A stretch of DNA of 64,000 bases, from positions 7,035,087-7,099,086 of the forward strand of contig JAMKCF010000015.1 of NCBI GenBank assembly GCA_023634235.1. The letters run 5' to 3'. Positions within the stretch are counted from its first letter, which is position 1; the number at the start of each line of letters is the position of its first letter. Origin of the DNA: Pisaster brevispinus (lineage: Eukaryota > Echinodermata > Asteroidea > Forcipulatida > Asteriidae). Positions 45,001 to 55,259 of this stretch are shown piece after piece. The notes beneath the pieces were generated by a model, which saw only the letters and a program-made list of their open reading frames with translations, was not told the DNA's origin and did no database searches. Position numbers and translations under genes: made by a program.

Positions 45001-47967
45001 ATGTAAACAATGTAAACTTCATAATCGGTAAGCTTTCAGACTAAAATCAAACAATGACGTTTTATTTCTTTAGCCCCGTAGGTTAAATCTTGGGGCCACG
45101 TCACACGAGAACTTGGTTCAAGCCGTACGAGACAACAGACAACCAGTCTGTGACGTGACAATCTTAGAGAAGGAAACAAAATCACATTCCACTCTCAGAA
45201 AACAACAATGTGTTTTGTGCTACCGTTTGCATGCATTGCAAAAGCCCATTATTTTATGCACAAGCGCTACTCCTAGAACTATTCGGTTCGTTCCGCTATC
45301 GTCTCCCAGACCCTCATAGGTCATCATGTACAAAATCCTATTCGAAACTTTTTCCCCTTCACGTTTATGCACCTGGACTTCTCTTTTGAAAACGGAGCTC
45401 GCCAAAATTAGGCTCTATGTTCATTGTTTTCACAGTGAGCTCGGGGTGGGTCCAGAAAATCCACTCCGCAAAAAAAAGGTGCAAAAAATGATAAATTCCC
45501 ATCGTTTATTCGGAATCGTCGCCTTCCGATAACAAAAATGGCCGCCGTCGCTTGTATCAGTGGTGTGCTGCGCGCAACGCTGGTTCACAACAACCAACGG
45601 TTTACGATAAGCCATGGATTATTGTGGACCAGTGTTGCGCACAGAATACTATTGAATACCAGCTTAAGGCATGTCGTGGACCAGCGTTGCACGCAGCGTA
45701 CCAGTGATACAAGCGACGGCGGCCATTTTTGTTATCGGAAGGCGACGATTCTGAATAGCTCACTGTGAAAACAATGAACACATAGAGCCTCAATTTGGCG
45801 AGCTCCGTTTTCAAAAGAGAAGTCCAGGTGCATAAACGTGAAGGGGAAAAAGTTTCGAATAGGATTTTGTACATGATGACCTATGAGGGTCTGGGAGACG
45901 ATAGCGGAACGAACCGAATAGTTCTAGTAGTACACAAGCGCCATCTTAAAAAAAAATACACCGCAATGTATCTTGGGAAACCGAGTACAGTTACCAAAAA
46001 AGATTAAGCTGCCAAGATGGCACCATGCTGTATAGTTTACATGTAACTAAACGAGATTGTATAGTTGTGTACCGCATTCTTTCAAACAAACTTATGTTAT
46101 TTTTCTGTTTCTTCCCCACCACAGTCTAGAGTATCCTAGTTTCTTCGGAGCTGTTACTGGATTGACAAAAGAAAATATTCAACAAATCAACGGTTTTCCA
46201 AACGTCTACTGGGGCTGGGGAGGAGAAGATGACGATATCCTCAAACGTCTTATGGCAAAAAAAATTGAAGTCAACTTTACCAGGGGAAAACTCGGATATT
46301 ATAATGTGATCAAGCACCACCACAAAAGTGCTCCTAAACTGCCTGAAAGGTAACGCAGTACCAGATTTTGTTTGAGTTTAATTTTTTGTGTTCCTTCTAA
46401 TTCTCTGTATTTCTTTTGCGTCGATGAAAAATGGCCACATTTACAACCTGTCCAAATTAGTGTGTACACAGTTCTCCGTAAAGGGGTGGGGGACAATCGA
46501 ACCTCCGGAGGGGCAGAATCTCCCGCCTCACCCGGGACCAAGTTGGTCCCAACCATTGAGTTTTGCGTGTGCGTGATTCTGTTTCTTCACAATACTTTAG
46601 TTTAATGAAGTTTGTGGCTATAAATATAATGCCATATTTTTGGGAAATTAAAATTTAGCCATGAAATATTATATACGAAAGGAAAAAAAATCGACAAAGA
46701 AAACCCGGTTACTTGTAAACAACTAAGCATTTGGCCAACCGACCTTCATGTTATCATTAAACCTATATTATCGCACAAATTCGGGCATGATTGGAAAATT
46801 GGGTTTTTAAAAAAATAAGCATCCTCGTCCCCGATTTTATTTATGTTTCATTGTTAATGTTAACAAATTATGTTGTTATATAAGCATTGAAATTGTATTA
46901 GTAGGGGAGATGGCCTTAGCTTTAGTTGTATTATATAACAAATATTGTATAAAAAAATTGTAATTTTTGTATTTTTTTTCTATGACTTTATTTGCATAGA
47001 ACTTGAAAAGAAAAAAAGATTTCGCAAAAAAAAAAATGCCTAGTCTTCGTTGGAGTTGTTTTCTCGTTTTCGATACGCCCGAGACTTGCACTAACACACA
47101 CTTCGGACGTATCACAACGCAATTGTTGGACGGGACCCTTTTCATGGTGCGTTGGGGGATAGTATTAAAAACCGATGTTTGTGTGATTATCGAGACAAAT
47201 GCAATTTACAAATTTGATTCCTATTTTGGCAAAATAAAGTGTCATGTGTTAAAATTGTTCTGTGAGAGTTATCGCTAGTTAATTTGTATGTGACCTGCTG
47301 TACTTTTCTCTGCATAACTTGTATCACAGAGTGTTTAACAACTACACTAGAGTACGAAAGAGTTAAGGGGTAATTGACAGACCTCTTAATTTTGATTGAG
47401 TACAAGTCATTATTATGACTTACCTACTTATAAATATGAGATGTACCTCATAAATATACCTTGTATATAAATGATGAGTTATTTGGCACAAGTTGTAATG
47501 ACGTATGCTAATGCATAATGAGATATAATTCCTAATCATGACTTATGCTAATTCATAGTTGTTATAAGTCATTTAAATGCTAACTCATAACTATGAGATA
47601 CAAGTCATGACTCACAATCATGACATTCTGTTTTCGTTTCCTTTATTCGTTTGTTCCCCACCCCATTTCCCTTCCCCTGATTCGAGCTTGCCTCTTGTAA
47701 CTGAGCATGCACGCTCTTTTGCTCCTCTTCATTTTTGTCTGTCTTTTTTTAAAACAAGACTCTGAAAAACACTTAGTATAATCAGTGTATGGTATGACAA
47801 AAATAATTGTACTAAAGCTTCTTTCTTTCTTTTGCAGACATAAACTGCTAAGCAAAGCAGGACAACGTCTTCAGAACGACGGTCTGAATAATGTGCAGTA
47901 CAAACTGCAGTACATAGGACTTCACGCGCTCTATACAAATATTTCTGTTGATATATGGAAGCTATAG
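35680..47967 (+). CDS. Beta-1,4-galactosyltransferase (B4GALT5/6 type), complete gene in eight coding exons
   Basis: Exons are 35680-35818, 38469-38549, 39017-39124, 40894-41147, 42456-42572, 44626-44813, 46125-46349 and 47838-47967. They sum to 1242 bases, giving 413 residues with all phases closed. It is a type II Golgi protein: short basic cytosolic tail, one membrane segment (WLFCLLCLVAVSTSLWTWY, residues 21-39), a Thr/Pro-rich stem with N-glycosylation sites (NIT, NVT), then a GT7 catalytic domain. Catalytic landmarks are IPYRNR, FNRA (239-242), the metal-binding DVD in HDVDHLP (264-270), GFPNVYWGWGGEDDD (319-333) and HHHK (360-363). The HDVDHLP, GCEGMPR, HHHK and DGLNN...LYTNISV segments resemble B4GALT5/6 (lactosylceramide synthase) more than B4GALT1-4. 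Invertebrate relatives can prefer UDP-GalNAc, so donor and acceptor cannot be fixed here. The enzyme transfers a sugar from UDP onto GlcNAc or glucosylceramide. Confidence 0.9.
36315..36610 (-). mobile_element. MITE family 6, copy 1 (galactosyltransferase intron 1)
   Basis: Contains AAGGTCATAGATTG, ATCCATCCACGTCTAAAG, GCATCTCTGTCCGCAGCATTCGC and GAAACGATTCATGCATGAAT. It is the inverse of the fuller copy at 41664. Confidence 0.75.
37502..37905 (+). mobile_element. tRNA-Leu-like SINE, near full length (galactosyltransferase intron 1)
   Basis: The head GTTGCCGAGCAGTTAAAGGG (A box) and GGGTTCGAGACCC (B box) look derived from a leucine- or serine-type tRNA. The body has GTCCTTGAGCAAGACACTTG, CCTTCGGATGGGACGTAAAG and ACGTAAAAGAACCCAGT. 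The tail has CACCTTGAGTACC. This body is common in SINEs of marine deuterostomes. Confidence 0.85.
38469..38549 (+). CDS. B4GALT-like coding exon 2 (stem)
   Basis: Encodes VKNVKQGISSHLRQTITLQP then PKPTNIT. Acceptor CTGTATTTTAG and donor CAA|GTATGT. There is no family motif here; the call rests on matching phase with exons 1 and 3 and on stem-like composition. Confidence 0.65.
38969..39001. repeat. GTT microsatellite before exon 3
   Basis: Eleven GTT units ending 16 bases before the exon 3 acceptor, in the position of the pyrimidine tract. Confidence 0.95.
39017..39124 (+). CDS. B4GALT-like coding exon 3 (stem)
   Basis: Encodes AVKNVTQTPVTTRTPLTEKS then AEILPCPQLKDIPNL. Donor CTCA|GTAAGT. 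The acceptor may be ATTAAAG (39016) or GTTGCAG (39022); the two differ by two codons and both keep frame. A GTT microsatellite ends 16 bases upstream. Confidence 0.75.
39668..39706 (+). repeat. Dispersed repeat family 7, copy 1
   Basis: CAACGTTGCAGCTGCAGCCAACGGCCATTGCCGAAGTC; a related copy lies at 59362-59407. Confidence 0.6.
40376..40447 (-). repeat. Dispersed repeat family 4, copy 2 (galactosyltransferase intron 3)
   Basis: CCAGGGGTTATGATCGAGCA through CCACTGGGAACGAGG, the inverse of 29494-29567. Confidence 0.75.
40603..40745 (+). mobile_element. 5'-truncated SINE, same family as 37502
   Basis: Begins at the B box (GGGTTCGAGTCCC), then GTCCTTGAGCAAGACACTTT, GAATGGGACATGAAGACG and TGCACGTAAAAGCACCC. 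The head and tail are missing. Confidence 0.8.
40894..41147 (+). CDS. B4GALT-like coding exon 4
   Basis: Encodes IRNRSMNLDEEIQMSYTEKF to YRWFPGGFWQPANCKARWK (residues 110-194). The GG.W.P..C.AR..VAILIPYRNR pattern spanning exons 4 and 5 is the entry to the catalytic domain. Acceptor TTTTTCTGCAG and donor AAG|GTAAAT. Confidence 0.92.
41664..42108 (+). mobile_element. MITE family 6, copy 2 (galactosyltransferase intron 4)
   Basis: The left end GTAGGGTCATAGATTGGT and right end ACTAATCTACGACCCTAAC are imperfect inverted repeats. It contains GAGAAAGGATTCCCCTCGAA and GAAACGATTCATGCATGAAT. No transposase. Copies lie at 36315 (inverted) and 58562 (truncated). Confidence 0.8.
42456..42572 (+). CDS. 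B4GALT-like coding exon 5
   Basis: Encodes VAILIPYRNRTHHVPIILRY then LVPMLQKQLLSFAFFIINQ (residues 195-233), the UDP-binding start of the catalytic fold. Acceptor TTTTTTGCAG and donor CAG|GTAAAG. Confidence 0.95.
42590..43078. mobile_element. MITE of about 490 bp (galactosyltransferase intron 5)
   Basis: The left end GGCCTTTTTGCACTAC and right end CAGTGTGAACAGGCC form an imperfect terminal inverted repeat. Internal CACGTGTCGAAAGCCGTAGT, GATCCGTGT and GATTTGAACCG motifs recur in both orientations. No open frame. Confidence 0.65.
44527..44556. repeat. GAATT microsatellite
   Basis: Six tandem GAATT units in galactosyltransferase intron 5, about 70 bases before exon 6. Confidence 0.95.
44626..44813 (+). 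CDS. B4GALT-like coding exon 6 (DVD metal site)
   Basis: Encodes GNSLLFNRATLLNVGYVESL through HDVDHLPLNERNNYGCEGMP to DRWKY (residues 234-295). Acceptor TTGATTTTAG and donor CAG|GTATCT. Confidence 0.96.
44857..45071 (+). mobile_element. MITE family 1, copy 5, internally deleted (galactosyltransferase intron 6)
   Basis: Starts AGGATTGGTAGAGCTGACAA and ends with GCTTTCAGACTAAAATCAAA. The TTCAGAGGGAAATATT middle is missing. Confidence 0.85.
45273..45927. mobile_element. Foldback element (galactosyltransferase intron 6)
   Basis: The left arm (45273-45590) and right arm (45675-45927) are inverse copies: CTAGAACTATTCGGTTCG with its complement at the outer ends, and ATGGCCGCCGTCGCTTGTAT with its complement near the centre. 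The left arm carries about 65 extra bases. The centre is about 85 bases long. No coding capacity. Confidence 0.92.
46125..46349 (+). CDS. B4GALT-like coding exon 7 (WGWGGEDDD)
   Basis: Encodes LEYPSFFGAVTGLTKENIQQ, INGFPNVYWGWGGEDDD and GYYNVIKHHHKSAPKLPE. Acceptor CCCACCACAG and donor GAAAG|GTAACG. Confidence 0.96.
47400..47625. repeat. Degenerate ATGACTTAT array (galactosyltransferase intron 7)
   Basis: Many diverged, mixed-orientation copies of CTCATAAATAT, ATGACTTATGCTAAT and AACTATGAGATACAAGTCAT. Satellite-like, non-coding. Confidence 0.7.
47838..47967 (+). CDS. B4GALT-like coding exon 8 (terminal)
   Basis: Encodes HKLLSKAGQRLQNDGLNNVQ, YKLQYIGLHALYTNISVDIW and KL, then TAG. Acceptor CTTTTGCAG. 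The DGLNN...LYTNISV ending is the family's usual C-terminus. No canonical AATAAA is close; CATAAA near 48206 is a possible variant. Confidence 0.94.
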
Positions 47968-47999
47968 GCTATGATTTTAATTATGGAGATAAGGGAATT

Positions 48000-50900
48000 G
48001 GGAAATTTTAGGTGCGGAATAGAACCTTCGAGTCGCTACAGTCCCGACCGTTTTATACCCGTTTCTCTTATTGAAAGTACTGACTGTGACACAAACAGAA
48101 GAACACGACTGTCGTCCAGTTATTAACAATTGGTGGCGCCATACCGAACCAATAGTCCATTCTTATGTCTGTGATTCACAACCAGCTGGAGCTAAAGTGC
48201 CACCATAAAGCAAGGAAACTCTATCGTGCCACACACACTGGATAAAGACAAATCAATGCATGCAGAGTGAGTATTCGTTTTACAATATTGGTGTAATTAT
48301 TTTGCTTTAAACACCTGTTGCAAAACTTGTTCAAGACACATCGTTCAGAAGTCGGTTAGTTGTTACTGCAAAGCAAGATTAGTGTGTGCTGTTGCAACCA
48401 GTGTTGCTACTCTGAACAAATGTTTTTCCTTAGATGACCACCTGAAATTTCCCAAGATATCCCAAGCATTCAAAAATTCATACAAAACCCCTATAATCAT
48501 AGTAAGTTGCATAAGTTCGTCTAGGAAATCAATGATATAATATTCAAAATGTCACAAAAGGTGCAATAATTTCAACTTGGAGTCTTTGTTCAATACACTA
48601 CAAAAACAGTACAATGAATTGTGCATGCCCAAAATACAACTGGAGCAGCACATTGCAGAAGCCATGTACGTAAATACATGTACAAGCGCTTGCGGCCACG
48701 CACGCGCGCTATATAACACTTGACTACATGCATTTAGTGCGTGCACTGTAGTATGGAGTGCCTCATTTACTAAATAAAATATAATAAAAAAACAAGCTTA
48801 AAAAAACAATACTTGTGACACATGAGCGAATATTCCCAAGATTTGGCCTTTTTATGATTTTTTTGCCCCAAGTTCCCAAGATGGGTATAAATTTTCTCAA
48901 GATCTTGGGAAAAATTCCCAAGCAGTGGCAACACTGGTTTCAACACAGTGTGAGAGAGTGGTATACATGATTGTGTGCACCAACATGTGGTTTCACCAAC
49001 AGGGGGCGCTCTCTTGAGAAAAATAAAGGAACAATTTCTGTGAAGTACTGTTATCGAAGTTATACTCGGTTCGGTTTATTAAAACACAGAGGAGCTGAAA
49101 AAACTACTTACACCATTGCTGGAGCAGTGGACTGCTTTAAAAAGATCGTTTTTAAACTAAAGTTGGTTTATTTGGAGCAGGTCTACAAATATTTTTTGTT
49201 GTACCACTGTCACCACAGTATTATACTTATTTTAAAGATTGTGAATTTGATTGGTTGAAAACCTATCACGTGATGTGCTGCAATGGGTTTTGTACACCCT
49301 CAGGGGCAAATGGCACACTTGGCTTTGCCTTGCACGTGAGTTATGCTCCCCATAGACACTGCAATTATTTAGTTTTTGAATCGTGCACCAGCGCGCTGGT
49401 ACCCGTCACATTTTCAAGGTCTCGCGGTACAGCAATATTCACTGACAGTAGCAGGTGGCCTTAGCATAAACAATAAACTTTTTAATTACTTTTCTTTAAA
49501 ATTTATGTTACAAACACTTGGGAGAACGGGGAAAAAAGCACATTGAGTGATACAACTACATGTGTAATGGACCAGAAACCGATTGCTAAGGTTTTTATTT
49601 GTAAATTTTATAGTGGCTAAAAAATACCTAATTTAAATTAAGAATTTCTCAGTTTCACTGTAAAGTAGTTTACAATGAGATGAATGGTTTAATTTTACAA
49701 ACAGGCTTACACCGTCTTACAGCTGTTGTCCTTTTCTTTTCTTTTTTTTGGGGGGGGGGCATTTTAGAAACTATAAAATGGACCATCATCTTACTGTTCT
49801 TGAGGCATTTTTTATGAATCTGTGGAAACGGACAAATGAGCTCAGCCTATGGGGAAATCTAAAACAGAAATCCAGCCATATTTGCATGCAAGAATTAGGT
49901 TCTAAGGACACTTTCTCGCCGGATTTTACATGTGATAAAACTTTATCATCGTTTTTTAGAACATTCATTTATCTCTTAATTTTCACCTACAAAAATGTAC
50001 CCAATTTACTCTTCTTTTTTTTCCCAAGAACAAATTGGCCAGGTCATTTGTTTTGATTTTGTGAAAATTAGACTCAACATGACGTGAAAGAGGCAATGTT
50101 AACATAATAAGGGTCAATACATTGATACAATCATGAACAATGGCGCTTAGTTTTTACTTTTTTTTGTACACGTGGTTTGTTTTGAAATGGAAAAGGGCAA
50201 TAGTAAAATAGTCGTTGTTATAATTGCTTGGTCATTGTTTGTTGCACAAAAAGACATTGTGAAATAATGTCTGCAATTTGTTGGCAACTCATTGTAGGTT
50301 TTGCTAATTGATTCTGATAGTCAAGCCAATTTGATTCTGTCCTAGCTAGTATTGTTTTTTATATCCCACCTTAGTTGTCATATTCTCCTAGTATTTTGTT
50401 CAAATGTTCAACCGACATGCATTTCCTTACTTGTTAGAATAACTCCCTTGCAGCCTAATTTGGGCTAAACTGGGATGTTGTGGGAAAGTGAAGTTAGGTC
50501 AGGTGGATAAGGTGCCAAAAGGAGCTTATTACCTTTTACCAGTTCTTCTCATTTATATTTGATTTATTTGTGTTTTTAATAGAATTCTCCCAATTTCCCT
50601 CATAGTGAGGCTGCAATAATCACAAACATTGCTTTATTTTCTTGGGGGGGGGGGCATACCTGACAAGCTGTGCTTTTTATGCCCCCTCGACCTTCCTCTG
50701 TTTTCATGTTATTGTTCTTTCCTTTTATTGTTCTGTTGACTTTGTATATAAACTTATTTATTTATTCCTATTCCTGTAATAACTATTTCGTGTCTTACAA
50801 TTGTCTATTAAAGGGGCACTGTCGTCATGATCAAAGCAGGCCCGTGGCTGCACATGGAATTATGAACTCTCACTCAAGTTACTGCATGCGTGCGCCCACC

Positions 50901-51020
50901 CCATGTGTCATATCTATGGAGTGTGTGCGCGCGGGTGCAAACTGGGTTAGAGTTTATAATTTAATTCTATGTACAGCCACAGGCCTGCTTTGCTCATAAC
51001 ATATTGCTCCTTTAAATGTA
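48000..51020. other. Gene-poor intergenic DNA
   Basis: After the galactosyltransferase stop no exon or protein family is recognisable on either strand. Short open frames only, with scattered poly-G or poly-C runs. Confidence 0.55.
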
Positions 51021-51023
51021 TTG

Positions 51024-51140
51024 TACAGGATTGGTAAGGATAAACAAAAACAGCTTTGTTATTTTAGTCTGAAAGCTTACCAATTATGAAGTCATAACGA
51101 GAAAACATCTATCTGCAAACAGCTGATTTCGGGTGGTGTA
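51024..51140 (-). mobile_element. MITE family 1, copy 6 (one end only)
   Basis: CAGGATTGGTAAGGATAAAC, then ATTTTAGTCTGAAAGCTTAC, AATTATGAAGTCAT and CAGCTGATTTCGG. The distal half is missing. Confidence 0.8.
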
Positions 51141-52394
51141 AATTTTGATTTTTTTATTGGTATCTATATAAGACAACACACCATAGGTGTCAATTTTAAC
51201 ACCCCAGTTTTTGCAGTGGTGACTTTTTCGTACATAATGTAGTATGTTTTTGGAACTAGAAGAGGGTAGTCTAGTATTGTTGTTAAATGGTCATTATGGT
51301 ATTGCACAGAGACAACGTGAAATAGTGGATAATGCAGTTTGTCGGCAACTCATTGAATTGCTTGCTTTTTAAAATGTGTTAAAAAGCAAATATGAACATG
51401 CATCATTTAATTAGTATTTTAACTTAGAGGTATATTTTTTGTGATGGGCTACATTAAAATGACAGTCATATCATTGAATTGTTCATGTTGTTTTATGAAC
51501 TGGAATATTAAATGTTTTCTTTAGTTGAAAACCTAATAAATCACATTTAGTGGTCACGATTATGTTTTTGTATGAAGTGTCGAGTCTGGGTCGAGAAGTC
51601 TAGTGCGACTGCGCCAGGCTCTCATGTTCCCAGAGGGAGGGGGTGGTCTCGGTCACGACACTTTTGATCGGGACCAACTTCGTGAAGCTGTTCCACAGAT
51701 AATTGTTAAGCTTTGCAGATACATTTTGTTGGACAATTTGCTTTCGTCCGCTTCGGTCTCTCCGTCTCTCAGGCAAGGTGTCTATAGACTCACGATCTTG
51801 AGCTAATCAGGGCACAAGAGGGCCGTATTCCAGCTTCAGTGTGGGTGCACCGCACTAAATGGAGAGAAACTCGTGCGCGGAGCCTCGCCAATAAAATGTA
51901 AACTTGTTTTCTGTAAATCAAAGATTTGAAAGTCATGGCTTTTACGGATTGTTGAAAAATGGTCTAATATTGTGCCCCGGGGTTGTTGACTTTCCACCTG
52001 GAGTATTTGGGGGTACACAAGTCCTCTAAAAACGGCACTATTTTTTGCTAAAAGGTGTTGGATATTTTTTCCAAGATGGAGTCTGACTAGTTTACACGTT
52101 CAGAGGTGTTTTTATTTTGAATGAGAGCCTACTCAAAAGCCAGAAATTGAAAAAAGAAAGAAAAAAGTTTAGTTTTCAGAAAGTATATTTGGTTGTTTTC
52201 AAGAGGCTAAAAGAGATTTTAAAAGTGTTTTTAATATTTTAGCATTTAGCGTTGGTTGCTATTGTGGGGGGGGGGGGGCTTATTTACTGTGTTGCACCTG
52301 CGTTGCTCTCTTGTCCACTATTCGGCGCCGGGAAAGCGTGTATGACCATGTACGAGTGGGAACCCACTAAATAAACTCCCATAGCATACAGTGA

Positions 52395-52620
52395 AAAAAT
52401 GCTAAATATTAAAAAATACACAAACAGTACTTAGAAGTCTCACAGCTTTTTACAGTAATGGGGAAATTATCAATTGACTCTTGAACTTTTATCCTCAGCT
52501 CAATCTGACATGGGGAGTTCCAAGGCCCGTCTAGTTATTCACCCTCCAAATAAAAACACCCCAAAACCGGTGTAATTATTTTCCAAACGTCCGAGCATCA
52601 ATCTTGAAAAATTTCCTTGC
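52395..52620. repeat. Dispersed repeat family 3, copy 2
   Basis: Collinear with 15421-15668, sharing ATGCTAAATATT, TTTATCCTCAGCTCAATCTG and CCTCCAAATAAAAACACCCC. Confidence 0.7.
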
Positions 52621-53794
52621 ACCTCTCGGTTAATAGGACCATTTATTTTAGGTCCTATGTTTTCCAAAATACCTCAAGTTGGAAGTTAACAACCCCCAGG
52701 TCACAATTGGGCAAATTGTTTACACTGTATCCCTTGGGGGGGGGGGGCTCTCAAATCTGTCTAGATTATAATACTTTCTGGGCCTACACAATATTAATAA
52801 GGCCGACGCTGTGTTCTCCATATTTAGTGGGGTGCTTCCTAGGCAAGCGTGAACGCACTTGGTCAAATCTAGGTCGAGTTACTCCTGGCTTCGTTTCTGC
52901 CATCGTGCCATGAAACAGAAATTGTTTACTCTAAGCCATTTATGATTAATCGCTGTGTATATTACTTTTAATTTTGGCCACAGTTTAATGACTATTCAGT
53001 AGAATTTTTAAATATCAAATCCAACCCCAAATTATGAAACCTCGTTCCCATGTTAACCTCGCAGACGTATTTACAGCACGAAATACCAATCAATCAGTGA
53101 AGACTTTCTGCTTATTTCGGAGCAACTGATTCAAACTTTTGAAGTATTTTTTTGTATTTGCGTAAATCCATCTTCCCTCAAACCATTGTAGATAAATTAT
53201 CCTGCAGGTGTACACCGCACCTACCCCGGAGAATGCTTTACATTCTGGCCATAAAAAATCATTACACATTCGGTCGTGCAGTCACAGTAATGACACGCAT
53301 TTAGACCATCGGCCGTCCAGTCGTATCTTACAGTCTTGTTCTCTTCAACGAGGGTTTACTCAGTAACCACTCAAAAACGAAGATAATAATACCAACTTGC
53401 AATTTTTGCTTGTTCCCACGCTCAAATGTTGCACATTATTTCGTAATTTGACGACAAAAATCGCCCTAATTTGTGCAACGATATACGGTAACTGAGTCAG
53501 GCGCGAGTAGGTTGTCCAATGAAATTTGGTCTCTCATCAGGCAATTGACCAATCAAAATTAGTCTTATGGAAGCGTGCGGATGTACGAAGGAACGCGCTG
53601 CGACGTATTATGTAGAAGCGAAGCGCATTTACGAATTTGCACAATTTTGAGATTGCGCTGTTATTCTGCATTCCCAGACTAGCACTGAATCTGAAAATTG
53701 AGCAAAATTTTGCGCAATCTCCATATTGTGCAAATCTATAAAATGCGCTCAGCATAAACAAAATTTTCACGCAGCTGGATGTCATGTGGGCAAC

Positions 53795-55053
53795 ATGTCA
53801 GAAAAAGACAGCGAGAAGCAGTCAAATTTACAGTGTTATGCCCATTTGTGTGATGTTCATGAAGCCTTTACACCTATAACTGAAACATAGTGGACAAAAT
53901 TCAGACAATGTGTGCAGATTTGGAAGGAACTTCACGGAAAATCAGCTGAAATAGCGAGGTGTTTCTTGCAAGATAGTGGCGGTGATGGTGCAGCTTGCGC
54001 TGCAGTAAGTTAGTACCTAACGCAACGATGGTGGTTTTCCCCCTTTTCATCAGAAGGGTTACCAATATTTCACGGATGCTACAAAACAAAGACGGGCTGT
54101 ACTTGCCAGGCAGAAGCTAAATAAGGAACGTGTGCCTGCTGCTGAAGGTTAGAGAATCAATTGTTTCAAGTTATATATTGAACATTTATTTTTGACATTC
54201 GTGACTGCATTCTCTTGCTCTTATTATATAGACTTACTCTGAGATTGGGTGGCTAGCTGCGAAACTGTACCGCAGTAGCTATTGTGTTCGCTACCAACAT
54301 TTCTATTTTTTAAAGTTTTATAGAGCTGGGGCGGTGAGTCAAAATAAAAAAAAACCAAGAGGTGTTCATGCACGTATTGCACGGACATAGGTATAAAGAA
54401 CATGTTGGGCATTCAGACCCATATTTGTTCACAGTACTGTTTGTAGCCCTGATGTCTAAGGTTCATGACCAAGACTCAAGAGCTACGTTTATCAGCTACA
54501 CTAAGTCTTGGGTAGGTGCAGTGATCAGTAACCCTCCTCCCAGTCCCAGTGGCCTTTGCACGAAGGGTAATGGCTTGTATTGTGTACATTTTCTGTACTA
54601 ACTAGTAGTAGTAACTACAGGCGATATGACTAATGAGCCATTTCTGTCGGAGTGTCCATATTTGCAAGATTTTCAAAATTTTTACAAATAAAAAAAATTC
54701 ATAAAAAGGGAACAGAAATTGTCTCCATGAGTTGGGAATTAATTATAGCACTGAATAAATTATTTAATTCCTCAACAGATCGACAAAAAAATTCACAAGA
54801 GACTGTCGAGTTGCCAGTTTGAAATAAATTGCTTGTAGTGACTTCCATAAAATGGTTCCCAGTTTTTTTTTAAAACTGTTTAGCTTGTTTTTGTTTAAAA
54901 AGTATTATTATTTACATTTTAGAAAAATCATTGGTGCCAAAAGTGTTATTTGAAGAGGGACTTAATTATTATTATTTTTTTTCCCAACCAGATCTCAGTG
55001 AATCTTCTCACATCAGAGAGGAGGACTCGGAGCCTGCTGAAAAGAGAATTTGA
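53795..55053 (+). pseudogene. Small three-exon candidate gene with an in-frame TAG
   Basis: Candidate exons are 53795-54004, 54054-54147 and 54992-55053, 366 bases in all, in one continuous frame across two introns. Exon 1 starts MSEKDSEKQSNLQCYAHLCD and reads VHEAFTPITET, then TAG at 53888-53890, then WTKFRQCVQIWKELHGKSAE IARCF. Exon 2 gives KGYQYFTDATKQRRAVLARQ and KLNKERVPAAE; exon 3 gives DLSESSHIREEDSEPAEKRI and TGA. Donors are GCA|GTAAGT and GAAG|GTTAGA; acceptors are TTTTCATCAG and CCCAACCAG. The GY..FTD.TK..RA pattern resembles a zinc-finger-like segment seen in many uncharacterised invertebrate, often transposon-associated, proteins; this is a weak recollection. The TAG implies a pseudogene, unless CATAG at 53886-53890 is a splice acceptor and translation enters from another exon. 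The first intron is only 49 bases. Confidence 0.45.
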
Positions 55054-55244
55054 ATGCTCCAGTCAAGTTCTTCAATGAAGAAAGAGGGAACCTTATCATC
55101 TGCTCATATTTTACCGAGAGTTTGCATCATTTGCCATGAAACTCGGTATTCAAACACTTTTTACAGCCCAAATCGCACATTCCACATTTAACCATGAACA
55201 ATGTGTGTACAACCCTGCACCCCCCCCAAAAAAAAGTTGAAGTA

Positions 55245-55250
55245 AATAAA
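55245..55250 (+). terminator. Candidate polyadenylation signal after the 53.8-kb gene
   Basis: AATAAA within an AAATAAATAAAATAAAA run, about 190 bases after the TGA. The low complexity makes it weak evidence. Confidence 0.35.
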
Positions 55251-55259
55251 TAAAATAAA

